A stretch of DNA of 64,000 nt from Lentzea sp. NEAU-D7 (GTDB lineage Bacteria > Actinomycetota > Actinomycetes > Mycobacteriales > Pseudonocardiaceae): positions 124,001 through 188,000 of the forward strand of contig NZ_JAPJDL010000015.1 in NCBI RefSeq assembly GCF_026242055.1. The letters are read 5' to 3'. The translations under genes and the position numbers were made by a program. The notes beneath the pieces are model-generated. The model was not told the origin of the DNA and made no database searches. It saw nothing but the letters and a program-made list of their open reading frames with translations. Numbering within the stretch: the stretch's first letter is position 1; every line of letters begins with the position of its first letter. Of the stretch, positions 34,546-43,651 are shown in pieces.

Positions 34546-34625
34546 GCGCACCAGCGTGCGCGCGCATGCTGAGCGCAAGCTGAAGGCGAGTCGCCCGAAG
34601 TCCCGATGATCAGCAGAATGGTGAG

Positions 34626-35294
34626 GTGTCCGCCAGGGTGTTGGTGATCGAGGACGCCGAGGCGATCGGTGCCGCGGTGTCGTCCGCGCTGCGCGAGTCC
34701 GGGTACGACGTGCAGCACCGCCTGGACGGGCGCCAGCTGGAGGCCGACCTCGGTCGCTTCCGCCCCGACCTGGTCGTGCTCGACGTGATGCTGCCCGGCC
34801 GCGACGGCTTCCAGTTGCTCGAGGTCATCCGCCGCTCGTCCGGCGCCGGCGTGGTCATGCTGACCGCGCGCGACGGCGTCCCGGACCGGCTGCGCGGACT
34901 CTCCGGCGGCGCCGACGACTACGTGGGCAAGCCGTTCGTGCTGGCCGAGCTCGTGGCACGGGTCTCGGCGGTGCTGCGCCGCCTCGGCCGCACGCCGTCG
35001 ACCGTGCAGGTCGGCGACCTGGTCGTCGACGCCGACGCCGGTGTCGTCATGCGCGCCGACCGGCCGATCGACCTGACCGCGACCGAACTGCGGCTGCTCG
35101 TGTACCTGGCGGCCCAGCGCGGACGCGTGGTGTCCAAGACGCAGATCCTCACGGCCGTGTGGGGTTACGAGGACTACGACCCGAACCTGGTCGAGGTCCA
35201 CGTCAGCGCCGTGCGCCGCAAGATCGAGGAGCACGGCACCAGGCTCGTCCACACCGTGCGCGGCCTGGGGTACGTGCTGCGGGCCGACGAATGA
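34626..35294 (+). CDS. OmpR-family response regulator
   Basis: A 222-residue regulator with a receiver domain (acidic 'VIED' at the N-terminus, phospho-acceptor D53 in 'LVVLDVMLPGRD', and Lys in 'YVGKPF') and a C-terminal winged helix ('LTATELRLLVYLAAQRGRVV', 'VHVSAVRRKIEEHG', 'TVRGLGYVLR'). GTG 34626 has no Shine-Dalgarno, but CAGAAT six bases before it may be a leaderless -10. The stop overlaps the kinase start as ATGA. Confidence 0.9.
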   Translation: MSARVLVIEDAEAIGAAVSSALRESGYDVQHRLDGRQLEADLGRFRPDLVVLDVMLPGRDGFQLLEVIRRSSGAGVVMLTARDGVPDRLRGLSGGADDYVGKPFVLAELVARVSAVLRRLGRTPSTVQVGDLVVDADAGVVMRADRPIDLTATELRLLVYLAAQRGRVVSKTQILTAVWGYEDYDPNLVEVHVSAVRRKIEEHGTRLVHTVRGLGYVLRADE

Positions 35295-36568
35295 ACCTCC
35301 GCACGGTCTCGTTGCGCCGGCGGGTGGCGGTGTCCGTGCTGCTCGTGCTGTTCCTGGTGCTCGTGGCGCTGGTGATCTCGGTCGACCGCACGTTCGCCGG
35401 GCAGTCCTCCAAGGACGTCGACGGCGTGCTGAACAACGCCGGGGCGCGCGCGGTGGAGATGCTGAGGAACGGCAGGCGTCCGGCCGAGGTCGTCAACGTG
35501 CTGACGAAGCGGAACATCCACGTCACCATCGAGCTGCCCAACGGCACGACCGTCGGCAGCGCGCCCGAAGAGGGGCAGTTCGAGCGCCAGGTCCGCACCG
35601 TCCAGCGCAACAAGGTCACCCTCTACGCCGACACCGAGGCGATCTCGCAGGCACAGCACCGGCTGCGGAAACTGCTGCTGATCCTGGGACTCGCGGCGAT
35701 CGGCATCACCGGCGTGCTGATAGTCGTGGTGGTGCGCAAGGCATTGGCGCCGCTGGACGCCATGACCTCGCTGGCCCAGGCCATCGCCGCCGGGCACCGG
35801 GGCGGAAGGCTCAATCCGTCCAGGACCGACACCGAACTGGGACGGACCGCCGCCGCGTTCGACGGCATGCTCGACTCGCTGGAGGGCTCCGAGCAGCGCA
35901 CCCGGCGGTTCGTCGCCGACGCCGCGCACGAGCTGCGCACGCCGATCACCGGCGTGCAGGCCGTCGCCGAGGCGCTCGTGCAGGCCCCCGTCGACTCACC
36001 CGACCGGGACCAGATGTCGTTCCTGCTGGTCAGGGAGGCCAGAAGGGCGGGACGGCTGGTGGACGACCTGCTCGCGCTCGCCCAGCTCGACGCCGGGTAC
36101 GAGATGCAGCGCGAGTCGGTGGACCTGCTGGCACTGGCCGAGGCCGAGGTCGCACGCACCCGGTTCGTCGCGCCGGACTTCGACATCGCCGCGGAGGGCG
36201 TCCCGGTCGCCGTGGTCGGGGACGGGCAACGGCTCGCGCAGGTGCTCGCCAACCTGGTCGACAACGCCCGGCAGGCGACCGGTCCACAGGGGACCGTCCG
36301 GATCCGGGTCGACCTCACGGGGTTCACCGTGTCCGACGACGGGCCCGGCGTGCCCGAGGCCGAACGCGAGCGGATCTTCGACCGGCTGGTGCGGCTCGAC
36401 GACGCCCGCGACCGGCGGTCCGGCGGGTCCGGGCTGGGCCTCGCGATCGCACGCGGCGTGATCCGGGCGCACGGCGGAGACCTGACCTGCGAACCGTCCG
36501 AGCGGGGAGCCGTGTTCCGGGTGGTGCTGCCCTCCGTAAATCCGGTCGCCGAGCCGAGCCGCGTTTGA
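35291..36568 (+). CDS. Sensor histidine kinase
   Basis: A 425-residue membrane kinase. Two membrane helices (about 11-31 and 129-149) bracket an extracytoplasmic sensor of ~95 residues; a HAMP domain, a dimerisation domain with H213 in 'ADAAHELRTPITG', and an ATPase domain follow ('LVDNARQAT' N-box, 'DDGPGVP' G1, 'GGSGLGLAIA' G2). It pairs with the response regulator encoded by the overlapping upstream gene. The signal is unknown. Confidence 0.9.
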   Translation: MNLRTVSLRRRVAVSVLLVLFLVLVALVISVDRTFAGQSSKDVDGVLNNAGARAVEMLRNGRRPAEVVNVLTKRNIHVTIELPNGTTVGSAPEEGQFERQVRTVQRNKVTLYADTEAISQAQHRLRKLLLILGLAAIGITGVLIVVVVRKALAPLDAMTSLAQAIAAGHRGGRLNPSRTDTELGRTAAAFDGMLDSLEGSEQRTRRFVADAAHELRTPITGVQAVAEALVQAPVDSPDRDQMSFLLVREARRAGRLVDDLLALAQLDAGYEMQRESVDLLALAEAEVARTRFVAPDFDIAAEGVPVAVVGDGQRLAQVLANLVDNARQATGPQGTVRIRVDLTGFTVSDDGPGVPEAERERIFDRLVRLDDARDRRSGGSGLGLAIARGVIRAHGGDLTCEPSERGAVFRVVLPSVNPVAEPSRV

Positions 36569-36580
36569 TTCCATCGGCGT

Positions 36581-37060
36581 GTGGACGCGGACGTGGTGGT
36601 GCAGTGGGTGAGGACCGAGTGGACCAAGCAGTCCCGCGGTGAGCCCGGCGCGACCCGGCGCAACGCCGTGCCGGTCGGGTTCGCGCTGCCGCACCTGAAG
36701 CCCGCCGTGCACGAGGTGCGCCTGCGCGAGTGGGAGGACTTCGCCCCCGTGTGGTCGAAGGAGAGCGACGAGATCGACCGGCTCGCGCTCACCCTCCGCG
36801 AGGACGGCGACGTGCTGTCCGTGCAGCTGCAGGACACCATGCACGCGACGCCGCGGCGGTGGAACCGGCCTTCGCCGGTCAGGCTGGCCCGCGGCGAGTG
36901 GGTCCGGTGGCAGCTCAACCACCGCTGGCAGCGGCCGCGCGACGGCGGCTACAACTACCTGCTGACCACGCTCAACCTGGCCTACGGCTCACCGGGTGAC
37001 GCGAAGGTGTTCCTCGGAACGCCCACGCGTCACGTCGACGAGCAGACCCATCTCCGCTAG
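36581..37060 (+). CDS. Hypothetical protein
   Basis: A 159-residue soluble protein rich in Trp, Arg and charged residues ('RTEWTKQSRGEPG', 'RWQLNHRWQRPRDGGY', 'YNYLLTTLNLAYG'). I do not recognise the family. It starts at GTG 36581, 12 bp after the kinase gene, and could be the last gene of that operon. Its final four bases overlap the stop of the convergent metallopeptidase gene. Confidence 0.6.
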   Translation: MDADVVVQWVRTEWTKQSRGEPGATRRNAVPVGFALPHLKPAVHEVRLREWEDFAPVWSKESDEIDRLALTLREDGDVLSVQLQDTMHATPRRWNRPSPVRLARGEWVRWQLNHRWQRPRDGGYNYLLTTLNLAYGSPGDAKVFLGTPTRHVDEQTHLR

Positions 37061-37950
37061 CCGACCTCAGCCGCGGACGCCGTGAAGGTGTTGCAGGCGT
37101 CCGTCGAGTTCGCCTTGAAACCGGCGGCCGCCCACTGCGCCTGGTTCTTCGCGGAACCGTGCGCGTTGTTCTCCGGCTTCTCCTCGATCGCGAACTGGAA
37201 GTCCTCCTGCGCCTGCCGCGCGAGGCCCGCCGTCAGCGAACCGCGCCCGGCCGCCGAGCTCAGGAACATGCCCGCGAAGCAGTTCGCCTGCAGCTCGATC
37301 CGCCGCGACATCTCCAGGCCCGCCGGGGTCTTCTCGCCCGCGTCGGTGATCTTCAGGTCCGCCGCCCGCAGCAGGCCCGTCAGCGCCTGGACGTGGTGGC
37401 CGTACTCGTGCGACAGCGTGGCCAGGTGCGTCGCCGGGGCGTCGCCGCCGCCGTTGTCGCGCAGCCGGGACGTCGGCATGTAGATCGTGCGGTTGCGGCC
37501 GCAGTAGTAGGCCACCGCGTGGTCGGACTCCGGCGCCTCGCCGCACGGGCCGTCCTTGAGCACCGGCGAGGCGTCCAGCACGGGCTTGTCGAACGGCAGG
37601 TTCGCCGCCGTCAGCAGCGGGCCCCAGGCGGTGTCCAGGCACTCGACGCCGGCCGCGTAGTAGGCGGCCAGCTGGCCGTCCGAGGTGCCGAACTGCGGCA
37701 ACGCGCAGGTCACCGGGGTCAGCGAGGCCGGCTTCACCAGCAACGGGTGGTCGGCCAGGCGGAAGACGGCCCGCGGTCGGATCGCGGTCGACGGCTCGCC
37801 GGGAGGGGTCGACGCCGGGCGCGCACCGGCCAGGGCGTGGCCGGTGACGACTCTGGGACGGCTCAGTTGACCGATTCCGAGGACGAACGCGACCACCAGC
37901 ACGAACACTCCCGCGAACAGGACAGGGTTGTTCTTGGCTGGTCGGGTCAC
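37057..37950 (-). CDS. YpfJ-type neutral zinc metallopeptidase, paralog 1
   Basis: A 297-residue membrane-anchored protein: one helix near the N-terminus ('VLFAGVFVLVVAFVLGIG') and an extracytoplasmic peptidase-like domain with 'LATLSHEYGHHVQALTG' (HExGH zinc site) and the later 'RRIELQANCFAGM' that supplies the third ligand in this family. Four further cysteines may form disulfides. GTG 37950 is preceded by AGGAAGGGGAG and is 12 bp from the stop of the next paralog upstream, so they form an operon. It lacks the proline-rich N-terminus of the other two. Confidence 0.82.
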   Translation of the reverse strand: MTRPAKNNPVLFAGVFVLVVAFVLGIGQLSRPRVVTGHALAGARPASTPPGEPSTAIRPRAVFRLADHPLLVKPASLTPVTCALPQFGTSDGQLAAYYAAGVECLDTAWGPLLTAANLPFDKPVLDASPVLKDGPCGEAPESDHAVAYYCGRNRTIYMPTSRLRDNGGGDAPATHLATLSHEYGHHVQALTGLLRAADLKITDAGEKTPAGLEMSRRIELQANCFAGMFLSSAAGRGSLTAGLARQAQEDFQFAIEEKPENNAHGSAKNQAQWAAAGFKANSTDACNTFTASAAEVG

Positions 37951-37962
37951 GTTCTCCCCTTC

Positions 37963-39171
37963 CTAGGAGACGGCGCCTGGATCGGCTGCCCAGGTGTTGC
38001 AGTCGGACGCCTTGTTCGACTTGTAACCGCGGTCCACCCAGATCGCGTTGTTCTGCGGGGTGCCGTGGTCCTTCGTCGGGTAGATGTCGTAGTCACCCCG
38101 GTTGCCCGCGTCGGTCAGGGCCACCCGGATCACCTCGATCGGAATCGCTCCGTGCGACAAAGGGGCCAGCGACATGCCTCCGAAGCAGGTCGCCTGCAGC
38201 TCCATCCGGCGGTTCAGGTCGAGGCCCTTCGGAGTATCCCACCCGCCCGCGTCGTACTGCGCGCGGTCCGAGGCTTTGAGCATTCCGGTGAGCCACTGGA
38301 TGTGGTGGCCGTACTCGTGGGCGAGCTGGCCCAGGTACTTGCCGGGGTGGTTGGGGTTGTTCGGGTTGCGTTCGGCGGCGTAGGCGTTCGCCGTCCAGTA
38401 GATGCCGCCCTGGCAGTACCGCGCCGTCTGGTCCGGGCGGACCGTGCCGCACGGGTACTGCGCGGTCTCGGTGATGACGTGCAGCTCGACCGGCTGGTAC
38501 GGCAGGTTCGCGGCGTTCAGCGCCGGCTTCCACATGCTCTCGATGCACGGCAGCGCGGCGCGCAGGAATCGGTCCTGGCCCGCCGGGGAGTAGTCCATCG
38601 GCGGCAGCGCGCAGCCGGAGATCGTGTTCGCGCCGAAGCCCGGCTTGAGGAACGGGTGGTCCGCCAGCGCGTAGACGGCCTTCGGGCCGGCCGGGGTCGC
38701 CGGGGCGGACGGCGTGCGCGACGCCGGGGCGCGCGGGGCGCTGCTCGTCGCCGGCGGGGCCTCCGTCGTCGTCGGGAGGGTGAACGTCGGGCTGTACGTC
38801 GTGTAGTTCGAGTAGCCCGCGTCCTCCACCTTCTTGTTCAGGGTCGCCGCGAAGACGCCGACCGCGCCGAGGCCGAGGACCACGACACCGCCCAGGATCA
38901 GGGCGATCAACGGGCCGTTGTTCCTGCGGCGCGGCGGCATCGGCGGATACGGGCCGTAGCCGGGAGGCGGGCCCCACGACGGCTGCGGCGGCGGCATGAC
39001 CTGGCCGGGAGGCGGCGGAGGGCCGTAGTAGCCGGGCGGCGGGCCCTGCGGCGGCATGCCGTACGGGGGCGGAGGGCCCTGTGGCGGACGCTGCCCGAGC
39101 GGTGCGGGCATCGGTGGCGGCCCGACCGGGCGAGGCGGCGGCCAGTTGCCCGGTGGCGGTGGTTGCGTCAT
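37963..39171 (-). CDS. YpfJ-type zinc metallopeptidase with proline-rich cytoplasmic N-terminus, paralog 2
   Basis: The 402-residue protein has ~80 residues of Pro/Gly-rich sequence, then a basic 'PPRRRNNG', one membrane helix ('PLIALILGGVVVLGLGAVGV'), a Thr/Pro/Ala linker and an extracytoplasmic peptidase domain with 'QLAHEYGHHIQWLTG' and 'RRMELQATCFGGM'. The proline-rich tail should lie in the cytoplasm and could bind partners. ATG 39171 aligns with paralog 3; a TTG at 39189 is the alternative. No substrate is known for actinobacterial members. Confidence 0.82.
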   Translation of the reverse strand: MTQPPPPGNWPPPRPVGPPPMPAPLGQRPPQGPPPPYGMPPQGPPPGYYGPPPPPGQVMPPPQPSWGPPPGYGPYPPMPPRRRNNGPLIALILGGVVVLGLGAVGVFAATLNKKVEDAGYSNYTTYSPTFTLPTTTEAPPATSSAPRAPASRTPSAPATPAGPKAVYALADHPFLKPGFGANTISGCALPPMDYSPAGQDRFLRAALPCIESMWKPALNAANLPYQPVELHVITETAQYPCGTVRPDQTARYCQGGIYWTANAYAAERNPNNPNHPGKYLGQLAHEYGHHIQWLTGMLKASDRAQYDAGGWDTPKGLDLNRRMELQATCFGGMSLAPLSHGAIPIEVIRVALTDAGNRGDYDIYPTKDHGTPQNNAIWVDRGYKSNKASDCNTWAADPGAVS

Positions 39172-39298
39172 CGCCGGAGGTCCCCCCAATGGTCATCCTG
39201 GGTCGGGTACGAGCATAGGCGGACCGGGATCGCTCGTCCCCCGACCGGGCTAAGGCGTCCCCTCCACCTCCTTGAGACGCACGGGCCGGGGGATCGGT

Positions 39299-40633
39299 TC
39301 ACGAGACGTCCGCGGGGCTCGCCGCCCACGTGTTGCACGCGTTGATCTTGTTCTGCCGGTGGCCGTGCATCACCCAGCGGTCGTTGTTCGGCGCGCTGCC
39401 GTGGTCCGGCCTGCGGTTGTAGTCACCGCGCTTGCCCGCGTCGCTCAGACCGGTGTTCACGACCTCCATCGGCACGACGTTCCTGTGCGAGAACGGTGCC
39501 AGCGTCATGCCGCCGAGGCAGGTGGCCTGCAGCTCCAGCCTGCGGTTGAGCTCCAGGCCCTTCGGGGTGTCGAAGCCGCCGACGTCGTACTGGGCCTGGT
39601 CGGCGGCGCGCAGCATTCCGGTGAGCCACTGGACGTGGTGGCCGTACTCGTGGCTGAGCTGCCCCAGGTAGACGCCGGGGTGCCGGACCGTGGAGCCGCC
39701 CTCGTTCGCGTAGAAGCCGCCGGGCCAGTAGATGACACCGCGGCAGAACATCGCCGTCGTGTTGTTCTGCCGCGAACCGCACGGCGTCTGCGTGGTGCCG
39801 GTGAACACCTGCAGCTCGGCCGGCTGGTACGGCAGGTTGGCGGCCTTGAGCGCCGGCTGCCACGCCTTCTCGATGCACGGCAGCGCGGCCTCGAGGAACC
39901 GCTTCTCGCCCGCGGGGCTGTATTCCATCTGCGGCAACGGGCACGAGTCGAAGTCGTTCGCGCCGATGCCGGTGCTGAAGATCGGGTGGTCGGCGAGCTT
40001 GTAGACCGCCTTCGGGCCCACCGGGGTCTGCTGCGTGCTCGGCGAGCGGGTCGACGAGGTGCGCGTGGACGTCGTCGTGGTGGTCGTCGTCGTGGTCGAC
40101 GTGTAGGTGTAGGTCGGGCTGTACGTCGTGTAGTTCGAGTAGCCCGCGTCCTTCACCTTGTTGTTCAGCACCGCCGAGAAGACACCGATCGCGCCCAGGC
40201 CGAGGACCACGACGCCGCCGAGGACGAGCGCCAGGACCGGCCCGCCGCTGCTCCGGCGGGGCGGCGCCATCGGGTGGGGCGGTGGTGCGAACCCGCCGGG
40301 GTGCGGGTGGCCCCACGTCGGACGCGGTGGGGGCATGACCGGACGCGGCGGCGGCATCATCGGGCGCGGCGGGGGAAGCGGCATGCGGCCGGGCGGCGGG
40401 CCGTACGGGGGAGGCGAGCCCATCGGCGGGCCGTAAGGGGGAGGCGGCCCCATCGGTGGCGGGCCTGCCTGAGGCCGGTGTCCCGGCGGCGCACCGTGCG
40501 GAGGCGGCGGTCCCATCGGCGCACGCGCGCCGGGCGGAGGTCCCTGGACGGGGCGGGGAGGCATCGGCGGCCCGTACGGCGGTGCGGCCGGCACGGGCGG
40601 CGGGCCCACCGGCCGCGGCGGTGGCTGTGTCAT
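39299..40633 (-). CDS. YpfJ-type zinc metallopeptidase with proline-rich cytoplasmic N-terminus, paralog 3
   Basis: A 444-residue paralog with a longer (~125 residues) Pro/Gly/Met-rich N-terminus, 'APPRRSSGG', a membrane helix ('VLALVLGGVVVLGLGAIGV'), a striking Thr/Ser run in the linker, and the peptidase domain ('QLSHEYGHHVQWLTG', 'RRLELQATCLGGM'). Helix and following 'DAGYSNYTTYSP' are nearly identical to paralog 2, so the two are recent duplicates. ATG 40633 is chosen by the shared 'MTQPPP' start. A 109-bp gap separates it from paralog 2 and could hold a promoter, though none was recognised. Confidence 0.82.
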   Translation of the reverse strand: MTQPPPRPVGPPPVPAAPPYGPPMPPRPVQGPPPGARAPMGPPPPHGAPPGHRPQAGPPPMGPPPPYGPPMGSPPPYGPPPGRMPLPPPRPMMPPPRPVMPPPRPTWGHPHPGGFAPPPHPMAPPRRSSGGPVLALVLGGVVVLGLGAIGVFSAVLNNKVKDAGYSNYTTYSPTYTYTSTTTTTTTTTSTRTSSTRSPSTQQTPVGPKAVYKLADHPIFSTGIGANDFDSCPLPQMEYSPAGEKRFLEAALPCIEKAWQPALKAANLPYQPAELQVFTGTTQTPCGSRQNNTTAMFCRGVIYWPGGFYANEGGSTVRHPGVYLGQLSHEYGHHVQWLTGMLRAADQAQYDVGGFDTPKGLELNRRLELQATCLGGMTLAPFSHRNVVPMEVVNTGLSDAGKRGDYNRRPDHGSAPNNDRWVMHGHRQNKINACNTWAASPADVS

Positions 40634-40694
40634 CGCCGAAGATCCCCCAGATGGCGTCTGTTCCAAAGTCCGCCGGAGCATATGAGGACTCCGC

Positions 40695-40711
40695 TATTGT
40701 CCGCAGCCGTG
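40695..40711 (+). promoter_or_regulatory. Leaderless promoter of the DUF2207 gene
   Basis: TATTGT (40695-40700) lies 8 bp before GTG 40709, as in the M20 peptidase promoter, and there is no Shine-Dalgarno before that codon. Confidence 0.5.
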
Positions 40712-42358
40712 TCGAAGAACTGGGGTGCGGCGATCTTCGTCGCCGTCGCGCTGACGTCCGTCACGTCTCCCGGGACGGCGGCCGGCGCGCTCGCGCAGCC
40801 GCTTCCCGGCACCGTCAGCACCGAGGTGCGGATGAAGCTGGAGCGCGACGCCCGGCTCTCCGTCACCGAGACCGTCCAGGTGCCCGACGGCAGGACCGTC
40901 AAGCGGACCGTCCCCTTGCGACTCGCGGCAGGCGACGACCTGGAGCGCCAGTACCAGGTCACCGACGCGAAGGTCGAGGGCAAGGGCAGCACCTCCACGA
41001 ACGACGACAGCTTCTCCGTCACCCTCGAGGGCGGCCAGTCCACGCTGACCTACACGGTCGTCGGCGCCGTCGCCCCCGTCGGTGACGCGCTGGAGGTCCG
41101 CTGGCAGGTCGCGGGCGGCTGGGACACCGAGCTCGACAAGGTCTCCGTCTCCTTCTCCGCACCCGACTCCCCGACGTCGGTGAACTGCCTCGCGGGCCCG
41201 GTCGGCTCGTCGCAGCCGTGCACGAGCGCGGACCTCGCGGACGGCAAGGGCGTGCGCGCGCAGGAGATCAAGCTCGGCGCCGGCGAACGCGTCGACGTCG
41301 CGATCGGACTGTCCGCCGGGGTCGTGCCCCCCAACGCCGTCGTGGTCGAGCAGTCCGGCCTCGCGGCCGCGTTCGCGCTCACGCCGGCCAGCGGTGCCGC
41401 GCTCGGCGGGCTGCTGGTGCTGCTCCTCGGCGGTGTCGCGCTGCTGTGGTACCTGCGCGGCCGGGACGCGGCGGCGCTCGCCAGCGAGGTCGGCGCGGTC
41501 TCCGTGCTGGTCCGCGACCAGGACGACCGGGTCGCCTTCGCCTCCCCGGACGGCGTGCTGCCCGGGCAGGTCGGCACCGTCGTCGACGAGCACGTGGACG
41601 TCGTCGACGTGACCGCCACGGTCATCGACCTCGCCGTCCGCAACTACCTGTGGATCGCGGAGATCGGCCAGGAGGGTGGTTTCGGCCACGACTGGCAGAT
41701 CGTGCGCCGCAACCCCGTGGACGACTCGCTGTCCGGCTACGAGAAGGCCGTCTGCGAGGCGCTGCTGCCCCGGGGCGTGGACGCGGTGAGCGTGTCGGCG
41801 CTGCGCGGCAGGCAGATCGACCTCGCGCAGGTCCGCGACCGGCTCTACGCCGACGTCGTGGAGAAGCGCTGGTTCGTGCGCCGCCCGGACGCCGAGCGCA
41901 ACCTGTTCTGGTGGGCTGGAATCGTGATCGCGGTGCTCGGCGTGACCGCCACGGTCGTGCTGGCGCTGACGGTCGGCAACGCCCTGTTCGGACTCGTCGT
42001 CGCGGCCGGGGGTGTCGCGCTCGCGTTCGGGGCGCGGTCGATGCCCGCCCGCACCAAGCGCGGCAGCGAGTTGCTGGAGCACGTCCGCGGCCTGCGCGGC
42101 TACCTCGCCGGGGTGACGCCGGACGACGTCCCGGAGGCCGACCGCGAGCTCGTGTTCTCCCGGTCGCTGCCGTACGCGGTGGTGCTCGGCGAGACCGAGC
42201 GCTGGATCGGCACGTTCGGCCGGCAGGACCTCTACTGGTACGGCAACTCGGGAACCGGCTCGGACTTCCGGCGCAGCTTCCCGGCGTTCCTCGGGGCTCT
42301 CGACGGCGTGCTCGCCCAGGCGGGCCACCTGCGATCGCTCCGGACGCCGAACCCGTAG
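40709..42358 (+). CDS. DUF2207 domain membrane protein
   Basis: A 549-residue protein with a signal peptide ('WGAAIFVAVALTSVTSPG'), an extracytoplasmic beta-rich DUF2207 domain, a membrane helix ('AALGGLLVLLLGGVALLWYL'), a cytoplasmic region beginning 'VSVLVRDQDDRVAF', two closely spaced helices ('WWAGIVIAVLGVTATVVLAL', 'LFGLVVAAGGVALAFG') and a C-terminal segment ('FSRSLPYAVVLGETERW') typical of the family. Function is unknown. ATG 40682 is also in frame; GTG 40709 is preferred for the leaderless signal and for starting the signal peptide. Confidence 0.78.
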   Translation: MSKNWGAAIFVAVALTSVTSPGTAAGALAQPLPGTVSTEVRMKLERDARLSVTETVQVPDGRTVKRTVPLRLAAGDDLERQYQVTDAKVEGKGSTSTNDDSFSVTLEGGQSTLTYTVVGAVAPVGDALEVRWQVAGGWDTELDKVSVSFSAPDSPTSVNCLAGPVGSSQPCTSADLADGKGVRAQEIKLGAGERVDVAIGLSAGVVPPNAVVVEQSGLAAAFALTPASGAALGGLLVLLLGGVALLWYLRGRDAAALASEVGAVSVLVRDQDDRVAFASPDGVLPGQVGTVVDEHVDVVDVTATVIDLAVRNYLWIAEIGQEGGFGHDWQIVRRNPVDDSLSGYEKAVCEALLPRGVDAVSVSALRGRQIDLAQVRDRLYADVVEKRWFVRRPDAERNLFWWAGIVIAVLGVTATVVLALTVGNALFGLVVAAGGVALAFGARSMPARTKRGSELLEHVRGLRGYLAGVTPDDVPEADRELVFSRSLPYAVVLGETERWIGTFGRQDLYWYGNSGTGSDFRRSFPAFLGALDGVLAQAGHLRSLRTPNP

Positions 42359-42370
42359 TCTTGCTCCATG
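42356..42370 (+). promoter_or_regulatory. Possible leaderless promoter of the M16 protease pair
   Basis: TAGTCT (42356-42361) begins with the stop codon of the DUF2207 gene and lies 6 bp before ATG 42368. No Shine-Dalgarno is present. Read-through from upstream is also possible. Confidence 0.45.
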
Positions 42371-43651
42371 GCCTCACCCGAACTGCACAGGTTCACGTTG
42401 CCCAACGGCCTGCGGGTGGTGCTCGCCCCCGACGCCAGCGCACCGGTCGTCGGCGTCAGCGTGCACTACGACGTCGGCTTCCGTTCCGAGCCGGAGGGGC
42501 GCACCGGGTTCGCGCACCTGTTCGAGCATCTGATGTTCCAGGGCAGCGAGAGCCTGGAGAAGCTCGCCCACTTCCGGCACGTGCAGTCGTCGGGCGGCAC
42601 GTTCAACGGGTCCACGCACCCCGACTACACCGACTACTACCAGGTGCTGCCGTCCGCGGCCCTGGAGCGGGCGCTGTTCCTCGAAGCGGACCGCATGCGC
42701 GCGCCGAAGCTCACCGAGGAGAACCTCCGCAACCAGATCGACGTGGTGAAGGAGGAGATCCGGCTCAACGTGCTGAACCGCCCGTACGGCGGGTTCCCCT
42801 GGATCCTCCTGCCCGCGGTGCTGTTCAAGACGTTCGCCAACGCGCACAACGGCTACGGCGACTTCGTCGACCTGGAGAGCGCGACGGTCGACGACTGCGC
42901 GGAGTTCTTCGACACCTACTACAGCCCGGCGAACGCGGTGCTGACGGTGGCGGGCGACCTCGACGTCGAGACCACGAAGACGTTGGTGGAGAAGCACTTC
43001 GGTGACGTGCCCGCGCGGCCGCGCCCGGAGCGCCCCTCGTTCGCCGAGCCCGCCCCGCAGGGCGAGGTGCGCCACGAGCACGGCGACGCGCTGGCCCCGC
43101 TGCCCGCGATCGCGATCGGCTACCGCGTGCCCGACCCGGTCACCGACATCGACGGCTACCTCTCGTACCTCGTCCTCGCCGGCGTGCTCGCGGACGGCGA
43201 CGGCTCGCGCCTGCAGCAGCGCCTCGTGCACCGCGAGGGCATCGTGATCGACCTGAACGCCGGCTGCGGCCTGTTCGGCCCGCTCGAGGCCCGCGACCCC
43301 GACACGTTCAGCATCACCGCGATCCACGCCGCCGAGGTCTCCGCCGACCAGGTCGTCGCGGCCATCGACGAGGAACTGCAGAAGCTCGCGCAGGAGCCGC
43401 CGTCGGCCGAGGAGCTCGCGAAGGTCACCGCCCGCTGGGCGTCGACCATGCACAAGGAGCACGACCGGCTCACGAACCGCACGCTGGGCCTCGGCTCGGC
43501 GGAGCTGTTGTTCGGCCGTGCCGAGCTGATCTACGAACTGCCGGAGCGGATCGCCTCGGTGACCGTCGACGAGGTGTCGGCCGCGGCCAAGGCGCTGCGT
43601 CCCGACTCCCGCGCCCTTCTCTTCGTCAAGCCCACCGGAGGAGCTCAGTGA
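42368..43651 (+). CDS. M16 family zinc peptidase, catalytic subunit
   Basis: A 427-residue pitrilysin-type peptidase with the inverted zinc motif HxxEH (H50-LFE-H54 in 'GFAHLFEHLMFQG') and a distal Glu in 'VDLESATVDDCAEFF'. It lacks a signal peptide. In bacterial M16B enzymes the zinc-binding chain pairs with a second chain that lacks the motif, and the next gene fits exactly. The GTG of that gene overlaps this stop (GTGA), giving balanced expression. Confidence 0.92.
   Translation: MASPELHRFTLPNGLRVVLAPDASAPVVGVSVHYDVGFRSEPEGRTGFAHLFEHLMFQGSESLEKLAHFRHVQSSGGTFNGSTHPDYTDYYQVLPSAALERALFLEADRMRAPKLTEENLRNQIDVVKEEIRLNVLNRPYGGFPWILLPAVLFKTFANAHNGYGDFVDLESATVDDCAEFFDTYYSPANAVLTVAGDLDVETTKTLVEKHFGDVPARPRPERPSFAEPAPQGEVRHEHGDALAPLPAIAIGYRVPDPVTDIDGYLSYLVLAGVLADGDGSRLQQRLVHREGIVIDLNAGCGLFGPLEARDPDTFSITAIHAAEVSADQVVAAIDEELQKLAQEPPSAEELAKVTARWASTMHKEHDRLTNRTLGLGSAELLFGRAELIYELPERIASVTVDEVSAAAKALRPDSRALLFVKPTGGAQ

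Noticed and set aside
39272-40708. N-terminal extension of the DUF2207 protein
   Set aside because: The frame is open to 39272 but lies opposite metallopeptidase paralog 3; the signal peptide begins only at 40709.
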